A DNA stretch of 64,000 nt from Prevotella sp. (lineage in GTDB: Bacteria > Bacteroidota > Bacteroidia > Bacteroidales > Bacteroidaceae), in assembly GCA_017469955.1 (NCBI GenBank), contig JAFUFJ010000020.1, positions 62,001-126,000 of the forward strand. The letters run 5' to 3'. This document shows, piece after piece, positions 9,120 through 17,773 of this stretch. The position numbers and the translations under genes are program-made. A model generated the notes under the pieces. That model had not been told where the DNA came from. It saw only the letters and a list, made by a program, of their open reading frames with translations, and did not search any database. Within the stretch, counting starts at the first letter, position 1. Each line of letters starts with the position of its first letter.

Positions 9120-9151
9120 CAAATATAGCCCTTTAGTCTGACACCGCCAAA
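9120..9151 (-). promoter_or_regulatory. Promoter of the candidate small RNA
   Basis: On the minus strand TTTG at 9151-9148, 20 bp, then TATATTTG at 9127-9120. The stretch 9120-9165 resembles 9004-9048 in spacing and in the shared CCAAATTTTT block, as if the promoter had been duplicated. Confidence 0.6.
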
Positions 9152-9278
9152 TTTTTCCCAAGAAAAGTGCTATTTTTAACATTTCCAGCATGTTAGCACC
9201 TCAACAAGAGGCCCGTCAAGGCCCTTTCAAGACGACAGCAGCCTGCCTTTTGCAGCATCAGGCCATCCTATGCCCGCG

Positions 9279-9385
9279 AGAAAGCTAAGCTTTCTCCTCA
9301 AGAAGTCTTAGCTTTCATCCCAATAACTCATAGCTTTCTCGGTCACAACCCATAGACTTCTCACCCATAAACCTTAGCTTTCTCA
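9279..9385. repeat. 22-bp module array, family A (five units)
   Basis: Modules begin at 9279, 9301, 9323, 9345 and 9367, exactly 22 bp apart. The first is a near-perfect palindrome, GAGAAAGCTAAGCTTTCTC; later units read (C)ATAGCTTTCTC or CATAGACTTCTC. It sits in the 640-bp gap between the divergent sigma gene and the secreted-protein gene. The rest of that gap holds promoters and the candidate small RNA. Confidence 0.85.
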
Positions 9386-9484
9386 AGACCAACACTGGCG
9401 AACGTCGCAGACAACCATGAGAATGGCCAAGACGAACAAGCGCGGAAAAAATTGTTTTTAACAGAAAAAACTACACCTGCAACG

Positions 9485-9515
9485 TTGGCAGGTTGACTTT
9501 AATTTCTTACCTTTG
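9485..9515 (+). promoter_or_regulatory. Promoter of the large secreted-protein gene
   Basis: TTGG at 9485-9488, about 19 bp, then TACCTTTG at 9508-9515. This places the transcription start near 9522 and supports the ATG at 9555 over an upstream in-frame ATG at 9513, which lies inside the promoter. Confidence 0.65.
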
Positions 9516-9554
9516 CACCATAGAATACTAATTAATAACTTAAACAACAAAATT

Positions 9555-11582
9555 ATGACAAAATCTTTACGCTATTTCATGCTCAGCATGCTACTGACGA
9601 TATGCGGAGCCATGTATGCACAAGAAGCCACATTTGACTTCGACACCGACTATGCAACTCTGTTCCCGACGCTCGTCGGAACTTCAAGTTCAAGTTCTAC
9701 AGACGGCGACTTCACTGAGGCAACCACCTCAGAAGCTGTCGCAGGAGTCACCGTAACTGTGTCGGCAAAGACAAGCGGTTCCAACAACAACCGTATCTGG
9801 AGCGGCGCGCCAAGACTACGTCTCTACAGCGGAACCCTTACCTTCCGCTCGCAGAAACCTTTCACACAGATCGTATTTAGCAACGTTGCCACCAACAAAG
9901 CGCTCGTTGCAAACGACAATACTGTGTCGTCAGGAACACTCACAAAGCTGGAGAATCAGAGCGGCAATGAGATGACATGGACCGGACAAGCCACCACAGA
10001 GCTTGTCATCACCATCGCCGGCAACACGCAGATCGGCAAGGCTGTCGTCACTGTTCAGGACGATGTCGACCCCACTCAGCTCATCGCTCCGGGCATCAGC
10101 GGCACGGCTTCATTCCTCGAAACCACGACCGTGACCATCAGCAACCCTAACGAAGGCGGAGAAATACGCTATGCAATCGACAACGATGACGCTACGGCCA
10201 TTGCCAACGGAACAGTCTATTCTGAGCCGTTCACACTCGACAAGACAGCCGTTGTCTATGCAGTTGTCGTCGACGGAGCAAAGGTAAGCCCCGTTGCCAG
10301 CAAAGCCTTCACCAAGATAGAACTGCCCGTCATGGAGAACATCGCAGCCTTCAAAGCCCTTGACAAGGGAACAGAAGCCAAACTGACCCTCAGCGATGCA
10401 CAGGTGCTCTATGTGGCCGGCAACGATGTTTACGTACGCGACGCATCGGGAGCCATCGACTTCTATAACACAGGAATCACGTTCATTGCAGGCCAGAAAC
10501 TTAACGGTTCTATCACTGGTAAGTACGACATCTACAACAACATCCCCGAACTTGCCAAGACCAACAACACCAATGCCAACGGATTTACCACGACAGAAGG
10601 CACGGCCACAGCTAAGGAAATAGGACTTGACGAAGTAGCAGGATTCGTCTGCGACCTCGTGGTTGTAAAGGGCGTCACGCTCACTAAAGAAGGAAACAAC
10701 TACTATGCAACCAACGAAGACGGCGACAAAGTCCAGGTCTACGACAAGTTCAAAATCGGATATGAGACTGGCATCGAGGAAGGAAAGGCCTACGACATCA
10801 CCAGCATCGTCGTGGCTTACAACGATATTGTCGAGCTTTGCCCCATCGAAGACTTCTCGGGTGGCAGCGAGATTCCTGCCACTCCTGTAGCAAGTGTGGC
10901 TGACCTGCTCAACCTTGAAAGCCCATCTGCCAACCTCGAACTGACCCTTACCGACGCACAAGTGGTGTTCAACGACAACAACTATATCTATGTACGCGAG
11001 AATGGAAAGGCAGTTTGCTTTTACTCAATGAGCAGCGACCTGAAGACCATGATGGCCACAAATGCCGTGCTGAACGGAAAGATCAGAGTCGACTATGAGG
11101 TCTATCGCCTGCTTCCAGAGGTGAAAGCCAACACACATACACCAGAAAACACACTCGTAGTTACCGAGGGGGAAGCCGCAGTTCCCACACAGACCACACT
11201 GGCCGACGTGGCAGAAGGCAAGAACGTTTGCGACCTTGTAACCCTGAAAGCCACACTGGCCAAGGAGACTACGACCAGCGACAACGGCAACACCTCGACC
11301 ACTTACTACCTGATTGACGGCGACACCAAGCTCGTTGTAGTCAACAACAACAAGAACCTCAGCAAGATAGACGAAGGTACAGAGATTGAAGTCGTGGCCA
11401 TCAGCAACACGGCAAGCGACAAATATCAGCTCAAGCTTACCCAGAATGTCGACCTCTCTGGCGTCAAAAACATCACGGCCGACGAAGCCGAAGCTATCGT
11501 CTACAACCTTGCCGGACAACGTGTCAACGCCGACTACAAGGGTGTTGTCATCAAGAACGGAAAGAAATATCTCGTGAAATAA
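9555..11582 (+). CDS. Secreted multidomain surface protein with chitobiase-C-like domain and C-terminal sorting-like tail
   Basis: About 675 aa. A signal peptide (residues 1-22, ending MYAQ) is followed by a beta-rich domain, a chitobiase/hexosaminidase C-terminal-like domain near residues 180-260 (EIRYAIDNDDATAIANGT, with YSEPFTL), then two related domains of about 150 aa that look like OB-fold repeats (LTLSDAQVLYVAGNDVYVRD and LTLTDAQVVFNDNNYIYVRE are clearly paralogous). The last 30 residues (YNLAGQRV ... KGVVIKNGKKYLVK) form the tail common on exported Prevotella proteins, probably an export or anchoring signal. No enzyme motif is seen. The start was set from the promoter. Confidence 0.8.
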   Translation: MTKSLRYFMLSMLLTICGAMYAQEATFDFDTDYATLFPTLVGTSSSSSTDGDFTEATTSEAVAGVTVTVSAKTSGSNNNRIWSGAPRLRLYSGTLTFRSQKPFTQIVFSNVATNKALVANDNTVSSGTLTKLENQSGNEMTWTGQATTELVITIAGNTQIGKAVVTVQDDVDPTQLIAPGISGTASFLETTTVTISNPNEGGEIRYAIDNDDATAIANGTVYSEPFTLDKTAVVYAVVVDGAKVSPVASKAFTKIELPVMENIAAFKALDKGTEAKLTLSDAQVLYVAGNDVYVRDASGAIDFYNTGITFIAGQKLNGSITGKYDIYNNIPELAKTNNTNANGFTTTEGTATAKEIGLDEVAGFVCDLVVVKGVTLTKEGNNYYATNEDGDKVQVYDKFKIGYETGIEEGKAYDITSIVVAYNDIVELCPIEDFSGGSEIPATPVASVADLLNLESPSANLELTLTDAQVVFNDNNYIYVRENGKAVCFYSMSSDLKTMMATNAVLNGKIRVDYEVYRLLPEVKANTHTPENTLVVTEGEAAVPTQTTLADVAEGKNVCDLVTLKATLAKETTTSDNGNTSTTYYLIDGDTKLVVVNNNKNLSKIDEGTEIEVVAISNTASDKYQLKLTQNVDLSGVKNITADEAEAIVYNLAGQRVNADYKGVVIKNGKKYLVK

Positions 11583-11631
11583 TGCCCCATATGTCACACA
11601 TATAATAAGGTATACATTATTATAATATAGG

Positions 11632-11660
11632 GAAGCGCTCCACACGGGGCGCTTCTTTTT
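11632..11660 (+). terminator. Intrinsic terminator after the secreted-protein gene
   Basis: Arms GAAGCGC (11632-11638) and GCGCTTC (11649-11655) followed by five T. It lies 50 bp past the stop. Confidence 0.85.
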
Positions 11661-11745
11661 GCAAGAAATCTCACGCCTCTGTGCAAGATTTCACCCTCCT
11701 GCACGTTTAAAAGGAAAGAAGAGCAAGAAAGAACATCTGCAAATC

Positions 11746-12207
11746 ATGAGAAAAAAGCTACTGCATCTGTCAAACAAAGTGCTGTCGGCACTGCTTGTTT
11801 CGATGGGGTTTGCATCGTGTGAAGACATCATTAAGTCGGAAGACGAATACGGAACACCCACGGTCGACTATCATATCGTCGGCAAAGTGACCGGCCCGGA
11901 AGGTAATCCCATCAAGGGTATCCGCGTTACTGCACGAGGATTCTACGACTTCAACGGCAGGACCCAGCTGCAGACATTTACCGATGACGAGGGTAAGTTT
12001 GCAACAGAAAGCATCAGAGACACATGGATAGACGATGGCCTCAGGGTGGTTTTCGAGGATGTTGACGGAGATGACAACGGAGGAAAGTTTGCGAAAGACT
12101 CGCTTTTCTCTCACGAACTCCAGTCAAAACTCATTGAGAAAGGCAGCGGATGGTTCAAGGGAAAATACGAACTAACGGCCGAAAAACAGCTGAGAAAAGA
12201 AGAATAA
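11746..12207 (+). CDS. Radical-SAM-associated putative lipoprotein
   Basis: About 153 aa. The N-terminus is a lipoprotein signal (lipobox MGFASC, Cys near residue 25), then the short motif EYGTPTVDYHIVGKV and a transthyretin/carboxypeptidase-regulatory-like fold (GNPIKGIRVTARG ... TFTDDEGKFATE). It matches what I remember of the Bacteroidetes lipoprotein family TIGR04134 that occurs beside a dedicated radical SAM protein. Its TAA overlaps the next ATG (TAATG at 12205-12209). I chose the ATG at 11746, which gives a proper signal peptide. Residues the enzyme might modify are not obvious. Confidence 0.8.
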   Translation: MRKKLLHLSNKVLSALLVSMGFASCEDIIKSEDEYGTPTVDYHIVGKVTGPEGNPIKGIRVTARGFYDFNGRTQLQTFTDDEGKFATESIRDTWIDDGLRVVFEDVDGDDNGGKFAKDSLFSHELQSKLIEKGSGWFKGKYELTAEKQLRKEE

Positions 12208-13295
12208 TGAAGCTAAGCACCAAGCAAAGAATAGGACTTGAGGCGACTCGTCTGATCCACAAGAATCTGGCAAATGAGCATCCTTTGCGCCAACTCTTCT
12301 GGGAAAGCACGCTGCGTTGCAACCTGAATTGCCGTCATTGTGGCAGTGATTGCAAGGCTATTTCCGGCACAAAGGACATGCCTCTCGATGATTTTCTTCG
12401 AGTGCTTGACAGCATTTCGGAAAGGGTTGACCCCCACAAAGTATTCGTCATTGTCACAGGAGGCGAACCTTTGATGCGTACAGACATCGAGCATTGCGGT
12501 CGGGAAATCTACCGAAAGGGATTTCCCTGGGGCATGGTTTCCAACGGACTTGCACTGACTTCCGGACGGCTTGAGGGGCTCTTGCAGGCCGGAGTGCATA
12601 CGATGGCCATCAGCCTTGACGGCCTTCATGACAATCACAACTGGCTGAGGAGACACGAAAAGAGCTTCGACGCGGTGGAGAATGCTATTGATTTGCTCAC
12701 ACATTCACCGATCATTGACTTCGACATCGTTACGTGTGTTACGCAGAAAAACTATGAAGAGCTGCCCGCTTTGCGCGATTTTCTCATCCAGAAGGGTGTC
12801 AGAAAATGGCGTCTTTTCTCAGTCTTCCCGGCGGGAAGAGCCATGGATGAACCGCTGCTGCAGTTGGAAAACAGACAGATGAGAGGTCTGATGTCGTTCA
12901 TAAAGAGCACGCGTGAAGACGGTAAAATCAAGGCAAGCTACGGTTGTGAGGGCTTCTTGGGCGGGTATGAAGGCAAGGTTCGCAACCATTTTTTCTTCTG
13001 TAATGCGGGCATTACCGTGGGCTCTGTGCTGGCCGACGGAAGCATTTCTGCCTGTGCAAGCATACGTTCCGACTATTCACAGGGCAACATCTACAAGGAT
13101 GATTTTATGGATGTGTGGGAACATCGCTATGGGATCTACCGCAAACGTGACTGGATGAAGAGTGGCGAATGTGAGGGATGCCGGATGTTTCGCTACTGCA
13201 ACGGCAACGGAATGCATCTCAGAGACGACGACGGGCGCCTGCTTACGTGCCATTACAAACGGCTTATCAATACTGATGTTGTCTCTGTTGACTGA
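12207..13295 (+). CDS. Radical SAM/SPASM-like protein paired with a lipoprotein
   Basis: About 362 aa. The [4Fe-4S]-SAM motif CNLNCRHC lies near residue 39 and the GGEP motif near residue 88. The C-terminal part has further cysteines (SACAS, CEGCRMFRYCNG, LTCHYKRL, residues about 280-352) of the SPASM/Twitch kind used to bind extra Fe-S clusters in peptide-modifying enzymes. It probably corresponds to the TIGR04133 family (number from memory). Translational coupling to the lipoprotein gene suggests the lipoprotein or a common partner as the substrate. The chemistry is not known to me. No leader-peptide gene is present. Confidence 0.85.
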   Translation: MKLSTKQRIGLEATRLIHKNLANEHPLRQLFWESTLRCNLNCRHCGSDCKAISGTKDMPLDDFLRVLDSISERVDPHKVFVIVTGGEPLMRTDIEHCGREIYRKGFPWGMVSNGLALTSGRLEGLLQAGVHTMAISLDGLHDNHNWLRRHEKSFDAVENAIDLLTHSPIIDFDIVTCVTQKNYEELPALRDFLIQKGVRKWRLFSVFPAGRAMDEPLLQLENRQMRGLMSFIKSTREDGKIKASYGCEGFLGGYEGKVRNHFFFCNAGITVGSVLADGSISACASIRSDYSQGNIYKDDFMDVWEHRYGIYRKRDWMKSGECEGCRMFRYCNGNGMHLRDDDGRLLTCHYKRLINTDVVSVD

Positions 13296-13357
13296 GAGAA
13301 GGGCCAGGGACGGCCGGGTATACTGAACGCTTTTTCTGACAACTATAACTACAAGAA

Positions 13358-13390
13358 AGAGAGGACAACCGCAGGGTTGCCCTCTCTTTT
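13358..13390. terminator. Intrinsic terminator between convergent genes
   Basis: AGAGAGG (13358-13364) pairs with CCTCTCT (13381-13387), with an inner ACAACC/GGGTTG pairing and a T-run on the plus side. It ends the radical SAM unit and may also serve the opposite rplT unit. Confidence 0.8.
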
Positions 13391-13500
13391 ATTCGGATGC
13401 TTTGCTTGTCTGAGAAGCTTTTTTGTGCTTCCTTCTTGCCTTTTCGTGCCTCAATGGCGGGAAAAGGCTGCGGGAAGCTTGGCTTCTGACAAGGATTTTC

Positions 13501-13845
13501 TTACTTTACCTTTTCCACGATAGCCTTGAAAGCCTGCGGGTTGTTCATGGCAAGGTCGGCAAGAACCTTACGGTTGATCTCGATACCTGCCTTTGACAAT
13601 GCGCCCATAAGCTTCGAATAGCTCGTACCTTCGAGACGTGCGGCGGCATTGATACGCTGGATCCACAGTGCGCGGAAGGTGCGTTTCTTGTTACGACGGT
13701 CACGATATGCATAGGTAAGACCCTTCTCGTAGGTGTTCTTTGCTACGGTCCATACATTTTTGCGAGCTCCGAAATAACCTTTAGTGAGCTTCAGAATGCG
13801 GGTTCTGCGTGCCTTTGAGGCAACATGATTTACTGATCTTGGCAT
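13501..13845 (-). CDS. rplT: 50S ribosomal protein L20
   Basis: A 114-aa protein of normal length that binds 23S rRNA early in 50S assembly. The N-terminal basic stretch ([19 protein letters not shown]) and [16 protein letters not shown] are typical. It forms the classical infC-rpmI-rplT order: L35 lies 35 bp upstream. In E. coli L20 represses this operon through the mRNA; I see no comparable structure to claim here. The ribosomal block is flanked downstream by a terminator. Confidence 0.98.
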   Translation of the reverse strand: MPRSVNHVASKARRTRILKLTKGYFGARKNVWTVAKNTYEKGLTYAYRDRRNKKRTFRALWIQRINAAARLEGTSYSKLMGALSKAGIEINRKVLADLAMNNPQAFKAIVEKVK

Positions 13846-13880
13846 AATTTTCTACGTTTAAAAGTTCGACTAAGAGTTAA

Positions 13881-14078
13881 TTAACGGAGGTTAAGCAGTT
13901 CGCGAACCTGACGGAGGTTGCTGTTGTCAACGAGAGTCTGGTGAACCAGATTACGCTTTTGCTTCTTTGTCTTCTTAGTCAGAATGTGACTGTGATAAGC
14001 GTGATGACGCTTGATCTTCCCTGTTCCGGTGAAGCGGAAGCGCTTCTTTGCTCCGGAATTTGTCTTTACTTTTGGCAT
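13881..14078 (-). CDS. rpmI: 50S ribosomal protein L35
   Basis: A 65-aa basic ribosomal protein with the signature [20 protein letters not shown] and [14 protein letters not shown]. It lies between infC and rplT, as in most bacteria. The length matches the family. Confidence 0.98.
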   Translation of the reverse strand: MPKVKTNSGAKKRFRFTGTGKIKRHHAYHSHILTKKTKKQKRNLVHQTLVDNSNLRQVRELLNLR

Positions 14079-14166
14079 TTTTTTAATGTTTTAATTTATA
14101 AATCTTTTGTATTAAAAGCGGCGGCAACGCATATACCCGGCGTTACGCACCTTATGATTTCTTTCG

Positions 14167-14856
14167 TTACACCTCGTCGGCCAGCCCGAGTTTCTTCAAG
14201 ATGTCTTCGCCTCCTTTGGCATTTGCCAGCAGGCCATTGGCTGTCGCCCGTTCTTCTGATGCGGCTTTTTCGGCCTCTTTCTGGGCTGCTTCGGCAGCGA
14301 GTTTGTCGCGCTTCTGCTGGCTTTGCTTGGCTGCTCCGGCTTTCTTTGGAGCCATATAGAGGAACATTTTCTTGCCTTCGAGCTTCGGAAGCTGCTCTAC
14401 CTTGCCGTACTCTTCGAGGTCGTTGGCAAAGCGTAGCAGGAGTACTTCGCCCTGTTCCTTGAACAGAATGCTGCGCCCTCTGAAGAAGACATAGGCTCTC
14501 ACCTTGTTGCCTTCGGTAAGGAATTCGCGAGCATGCTTCAACTTGAACTGGTAGTCATGTTCGTCTGTTTGCGGTCCGAAGCGTATTTCCTTCACCTCAA
14601 CCTTCACCTGCTTCTGCTTCATCTCTTTCTGACGTTTCTTCTGCTGGTAAAGGAACTTCGAATAATCGATGATCCGACAAACTGGCGGCTGTGCATTTGG
14701 TGAGATTTCAACGAGGTCAACTCCCTGCTGGCGGGCCATGTCCAAGGCCTGCCGAGTGGGCATTACAGTAGAACCTTCATCTCCGACAACACGTACTTCC
14801 CTAACGCGAATCTGCTCATTCACGCGGTACTGATTGGTCATTTTGTCATTCTTCAT
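14167..14856 (-). CDS. infC: Translation initiation factor IF-3
   Basis: A 229-aa protein that binds the 30S subunit and proofreads start-codon pairing. The N-domain ([16 protein letters not shown] ... [11 protein letters not shown]) and C-domain ([21 protein letters not shown]) are well conserved. An extra C-terminal extension of about 45 residues rich in Ala, Lys and Glu (from about residue 180) is usual in Bacteroidetes. The gene heads the infC-rpmI-rplT operon. Unlike many genomes, thrS is not immediately upstream; the 428 bp before it hold a promoter and an A-family repeat array only. Confidence 0.97.
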   Translation of the reverse strand: MKNDKMTNQYRVNEQIRVREVRVVGDEGSTVMPTRQALDMARQQGVDLVEISPNAQPPVCRIIDYSKFLYQQKKRQKEMKQKQVKVEVKEIRFGPQTDEHDYQFKLKHAREFLTEGNKVRAYVFFRGRSILFKEQGEVLLLRFANDLEEYGKVEQLPKLEGKKMFLYMAPKKAGAAKQSQQKRDKLAAEAAQKEAEKAASEERATANGLLANAKGGEDILKKLGLADEV

Positions 14857-14893
14857 CCAACTATTTCTGGTTGCTATTTTTGCTAAACGGCTG

Positions 14894-14924
14894 CAAAGTT
14901 ACGAAGAAAACCTCAAACGGCAAA
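14894..14924 (-). promoter_or_regulatory. infC operon promoter
   Basis: On the minus strand TTTG at 14924-14921, 19 bp, then TAACTTTG at 14901-14894, the best consensus match near this gene. The predicted leader is about 30 nt. Confidence 0.75.
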
Positions 14925-15079
14925 GGATTTTTCAGTTTATTTTTTCTCTTTTTCTATTGTTTTTCAATTTGTTATTGCCCGGGAATGCCTCTTGAATGCC
15001 AAGAGAACACGCTGCGGATGGATCCGAAAACGGGCATGAAGTGGCACGTCTTTCGGGAGGAAGCCTGCGGATGCTTCCC

Positions 15080-15187
15080 GAGAAAGCTATCTCTTCTGCC
15101 CGAGAAGTCTAAGGGTTATTACCGAGAAAGCTATGGGTTATTAGCAAGAAAGCTATCCCTTCTCGACTTGAAAGGATAGCTTTCTCA
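15080..15187. repeat. 22-bp module array, family A (five units)
   Basis: Modules begin at 15080, 15102, 15124, 15146 and 15168. Cores are GAGAAAGCTAT, GAGAAGTCTAA, GAGAAAGCTATGGG, AAGAAAGCTATCCC and, inverted, GGATAGCTTTCTC. The first and last modules are inverted relative to each other. A GGAAGC/GCTTCC palindrome at 15058-15079 may be a sixth unit in register. Nothing else is seen between 14925 and 15284. Confidence 0.87.
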
Positions 15188-15284
15188 ACGTCTTCCGAAA
15201 GTATTCTTTGGAAAAATCGGTAAATAATTGATAATAAACTGGATGCAGCTAATCGCTCATCTGTTTCCGAACCATTCCGAAGAG

Positions 15285-15728
15285 CTATTCAGCCTCCTGA
15301 CGATCGTCTACGTTGTCGCCTTCTGTAGGTGCCAATATTGCCTCGAAGTCGGTATATCCGTTCTTCACAAGAATGTCGTACCACTGCAGCAACTTTTTGA
15401 TGTCACTGTCGTGAACGCGGTCGCGATCGTACTCAGGCAGCACTTCTGCGAAGTATTCGCGCAGCTCCTTCCCCGGCACTTTCTTATAGTTGATGGAGCA
15501 CGGAGCTGACTGTTCTTTCTCACCAACGTTCTTCAAGACCTTCCAAAGAGGAATGTCTTCACTGTCAGTAAACATAGCAATGTCGGCAAGGCTGGTCACC
15601 CTGTCGGTTGCAAATGCAGGAAGACGCCTGCGGGTTTCGTCCAGAGTCTCCACGATAAGGTTCATTTTGCCACGCGAAACAAGGCGGAAAAGCCCCGGTT
15701 TCCCGGCAATTGAAAGGATTGTTTCCAT
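15285..15728 (-). CDS. DUF5606 domain protein
   Basis: A 147-aa soluble acidic protein of unknown function that I recognise as the Bacteroidetes DUF5606 family, from METILSIAGKPGLFRLVSRGK at the start and the RRLPAFATDRVTSLADIAMFT segment. It closes the nusB-yajC-ybbR-coaE run with a 30-bp gap, the usual place of this family. The last 15 residues are acidic and low-complexity. There is no enzymatic motif. Confidence 0.85.
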   Translation of the reverse strand: METILSIAGKPGLFRLVSRGKMNLIVETLDETRRRLPAFATDRVTSLADIAMFTDSEDIPLWKVLKNVGEKEQSAPCSINYKKVPGKELREYFAEVLPEYDRDRVHDSDIKKLLQWYDILVKNGYTDFEAILAPTEGDNVDDRQEAE

Positions 15729-15758
15729 TTTAGTTCTTTTCTTTGTTTTTAGTTGCTA

Positions 15759-16352
15759 TTATTGATTGTTCTTTTCTTTCCATTCACGCACGACGGCTAT
15801 TTTCGCCAGCAAGCCGTCTATCTGCAGGCCTACATCGTCGCCATTACCACTGCGAATCTCATAGTCGCTGAGCCGCAACACTTCCTCTTGAGGCCATTGA
15901 CGGCCGACCCACTCGAGGGCTTTTGCCCACGATATGCCGTCGCGACGCACCACTCGTCGCAGACGAACGTCAAGAGGAGCCGTCACGCATACCACGAAAT
16001 CAAAGGCAATACGGCGGTCAAAACCGCTGTCAAAGAGGATGGCACTCTCGAGCCACTCATAGCCTGACTGCAGAAAATCCTGCCCCACGGCGGGATGAAC
16101 CACGTCGTTGACGGCCTGCTTGTTGGCCTCTGATGCCAGAAGAAAACGGGCCAAGACAGGCTTCTGCAACACTCCTTCAGCATATACTTCCTCACCTACA
16201 AGCGCCTGAAGCTGCAGCCTTATCGACGGCGAAGATGCCATCAGACGCTTTGCAGCCTCGTCGCAATCGTAGACCTGGATGCCCCGCGCTGCCAGCAACC
16301 GGCAGACATACGACTTGCCCGAACCAATTCCTCCAGTAATGGCGATATGCAT
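15759..16352 (-). CDS. coaE: Dephospho-CoA kinase
   Basis: About 197 aa. It phosphorylates the 3'-hydroxyl of dephospho-CoA in the last step of coenzyme A synthesis. The P-loop GGIGSGKS lies near residue 8, the DCDEAAKRLM segment near residue 30, and the lid region near residue 120 (VTAPLDVRLRRVVRRDG). I prefer the ATG at 16352 to a TTG at 16376, because the first places the P-loop at the usual distance from the N-terminus and avoids overlap with the ybbR-like gene. Confidence 0.95.
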   Translation of the reverse strand: MHIAITGGIGSGKSYVCRLLAARGIQVYDCDEAAKRLMASSPSIRLQLQALVGEEVYAEGVLQKPVLARFLLASEANKQAVNDVVHPAVGQDFLQSGYEWLESAILFDSGFDRRIAFDFVVCVTAPLDVRLRRVVRRDGISWAKALEWVGRQWPQEEVLRLSDYEIRSGNGDDVGLQIDGLLAKIAVVREWKEKNNQ

Positions 16353-16362
16353 TCCCACGCGC

Positions 16363-17349
16363 TTATTGCTGTTCAAACAGGCAGGTCACTTTCGTTTCCG
16401 AGAGAGTTGCATTGCTGACAACCGATGGCATCGACTGCAAATGCAGCCTGCAAGGTTCGGCAGGATTGGCAGCAATCTCGTTATAGTTCACCACGACCCT
16501 GAACTGTTCGGGCGTAACTGCAGAGGAATGAACCCCGCCTACACTGAACATGATCTTCACCTTTTCTGGCAAAAGCTTCACTAATTTGCCGGCAGGAACG
16601 CCCGTGACTCTTATCGGAACTTCCACACTTCGCTCAACCAACACGTCGGCTTTCAGCTTCACTACGACCGTGTCGGGTATACACTTCACACCTTGAGAGT
16701 GGCGCAAAGGGATGGTGATCTCAAAGGAATCTTTCAGGTTTTCCACGTCAAACTCCTCGGTAGGCACCACCGTCATGCCACGCAAAGTCTGCTTGTCAGC
16801 AAACACTTTCACAGTGTCGGGCACGACTTTCGTTTCCAGCAAGTAGCGGTTCTTGCCGAAAGACACGTTGGCTTCGGCACTCACAGGGACGTTTTTCGAC
16901 GTCCCATAGCTGAACGAATATTCGATTTTTTCAGGACTTACCGACTTGATGCGCGACGAAGAGAGCAGCATTCTCGAGAGCAGTCCCTGCAGTTCTGCCT
17001 GGGAAACCTGCCACTTCCCCTTATTCCGGTTGGCATAAGCCGAGAAGTCAAGTTCCAAAGGCTGGAGTCTTTTGGCGTGCATATACGACATGATGGCAAA
17101 ACCTTTGTCGCTGACCATCACCGAAACCGTGTCGTCAACCTCAGACGAGAAGAGCACGTTGTCGGGTATCTTGACAATAGACACTGGCACTAAGAACTCA
17201 CGTTCATAAGTTTCGTCCAAGGCCATCGACAGCCAAAAGCCTCCACTCAGTATGAGAAAAAAGCAGAATATCAGGAACTCCTTGTTCACGATTCTGAACA
17301 AAAAGCCCCTGACCACTTTGTATAAGCGCCAGAATTGCTGCTTCATCAT
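16363..17349 (-). CDS. YbbR-like domain protein
   Basis: A 328-aa protein with one N-terminal transmembrane helix (residues 24-45) and an extracytoplasmic beta-rich part made of YbbR-like repeats (for example VPVSIVKIPDNVLFSSEVDDTVSVMV and VRVTGVPAGKLVKLLPEKVKI-like segments). In Firmicutes YbbR/CdaR modulates a diadenylate cyclase; no cyclase gene is adjacent here, so that role is not assumed. Its position between yajC and coaE is conserved in Bacteroidales. Confidence 0.85.
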   Translation of the reverse strand: MMKQQFWRLYKVVRGFLFRIVNKEFLIFCFFLILSGGFWLSMALDETYEREFLVPVSIVKIPDNVLFSSEVDDTVSVMVSDKGFAIMSYMHAKRLQPLELDFSAYANRNKGKWQVSQAELQGLLSRMLLSSSRIKSVSPEKIEYSFSYGTSKNVPVSAEANVSFGKNRYLLETKVVPDTVKVFADKQTLRGMTVVPTEEFDVENLKDSFEITIPLRHSQGVKCIPDTVVVKLKADVLVERSVEVPIRVTGVPAGKLVKLLPEKVKIMFSVGGVHSSAVTPEQFRVVVNYNEIAANPAEPCRLHLQSMPSVVSNATLSETKVTCLFEQQ

Positions 17350-17389
17350 TTCGTTTTTACACTCCTGTCTCTGTTTCTACAGATGCTGC

Positions 17390-17719
17390 TTACGCGTTGG
17401 GCATTTGCGATGATGCGTTGGCAAAGACGTAGTTCCTGTCGACAGTCACCACCACTCCGCGGGCAATCTCTACCTCAACTGTGCCATTAGCGAGGTCGAT
17501 GCGACGCACTGTTCCATATATTCCTCCACCAGTAACGACCTTAGTTCCTTCCGTCAACGAGTTCTGGAAAGCCTTGATTTCTTTCTGTCGCTTGGTTTGA
17601 GGACGAATCATGAAGAAGTACATGATGGCGAACAAGGCCACCATCATTAAGAGCATTCCGCCCATTCCGCCACCTTGTCCTGCTGCTTGGGCTGCAAGAA
17701 TTAATGTTGTCATCTGCAT
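17390..17719 (-). CDS. yajC: Preprotein translocase subunit YajC
   Basis: A 109-aa inner-membrane accessory of the SecDF complex. It has one TM helix (residues about 20-38, MLLMMVALFAIMYFFMIRP) followed by the conserved RPQTKRQKEIKAFQNSL and the GTKVVTGGGIYGTV fold. The size is normal. It lies 54 bp after nusB. Confidence 0.96.
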   Translation of the reverse strand: MQMTTLILAAQAAGQGGGMGGMLLMMVALFAIMYFFMIRPQTKRQKEIKAFQNSLTEGTKVVTGGGIYGTVRRIDLANGTVEVEIARGVVVTVDRNYVFANASSQMPNA

Positions 17720-17773
17720 ATTTGAATGATTTGATTAATGATTGAATTGTCGAATCGTGAGATTTCCTGTTCT

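Noticed and set aside
10110..10961. A long antisense frame of 283 codons inside the secreted-protein gene
   Set aside because: It is wholly antisense to a protein with clear signal peptide, domain repeats and tail; its predicted sequence has no recognisable fold and no promoter.
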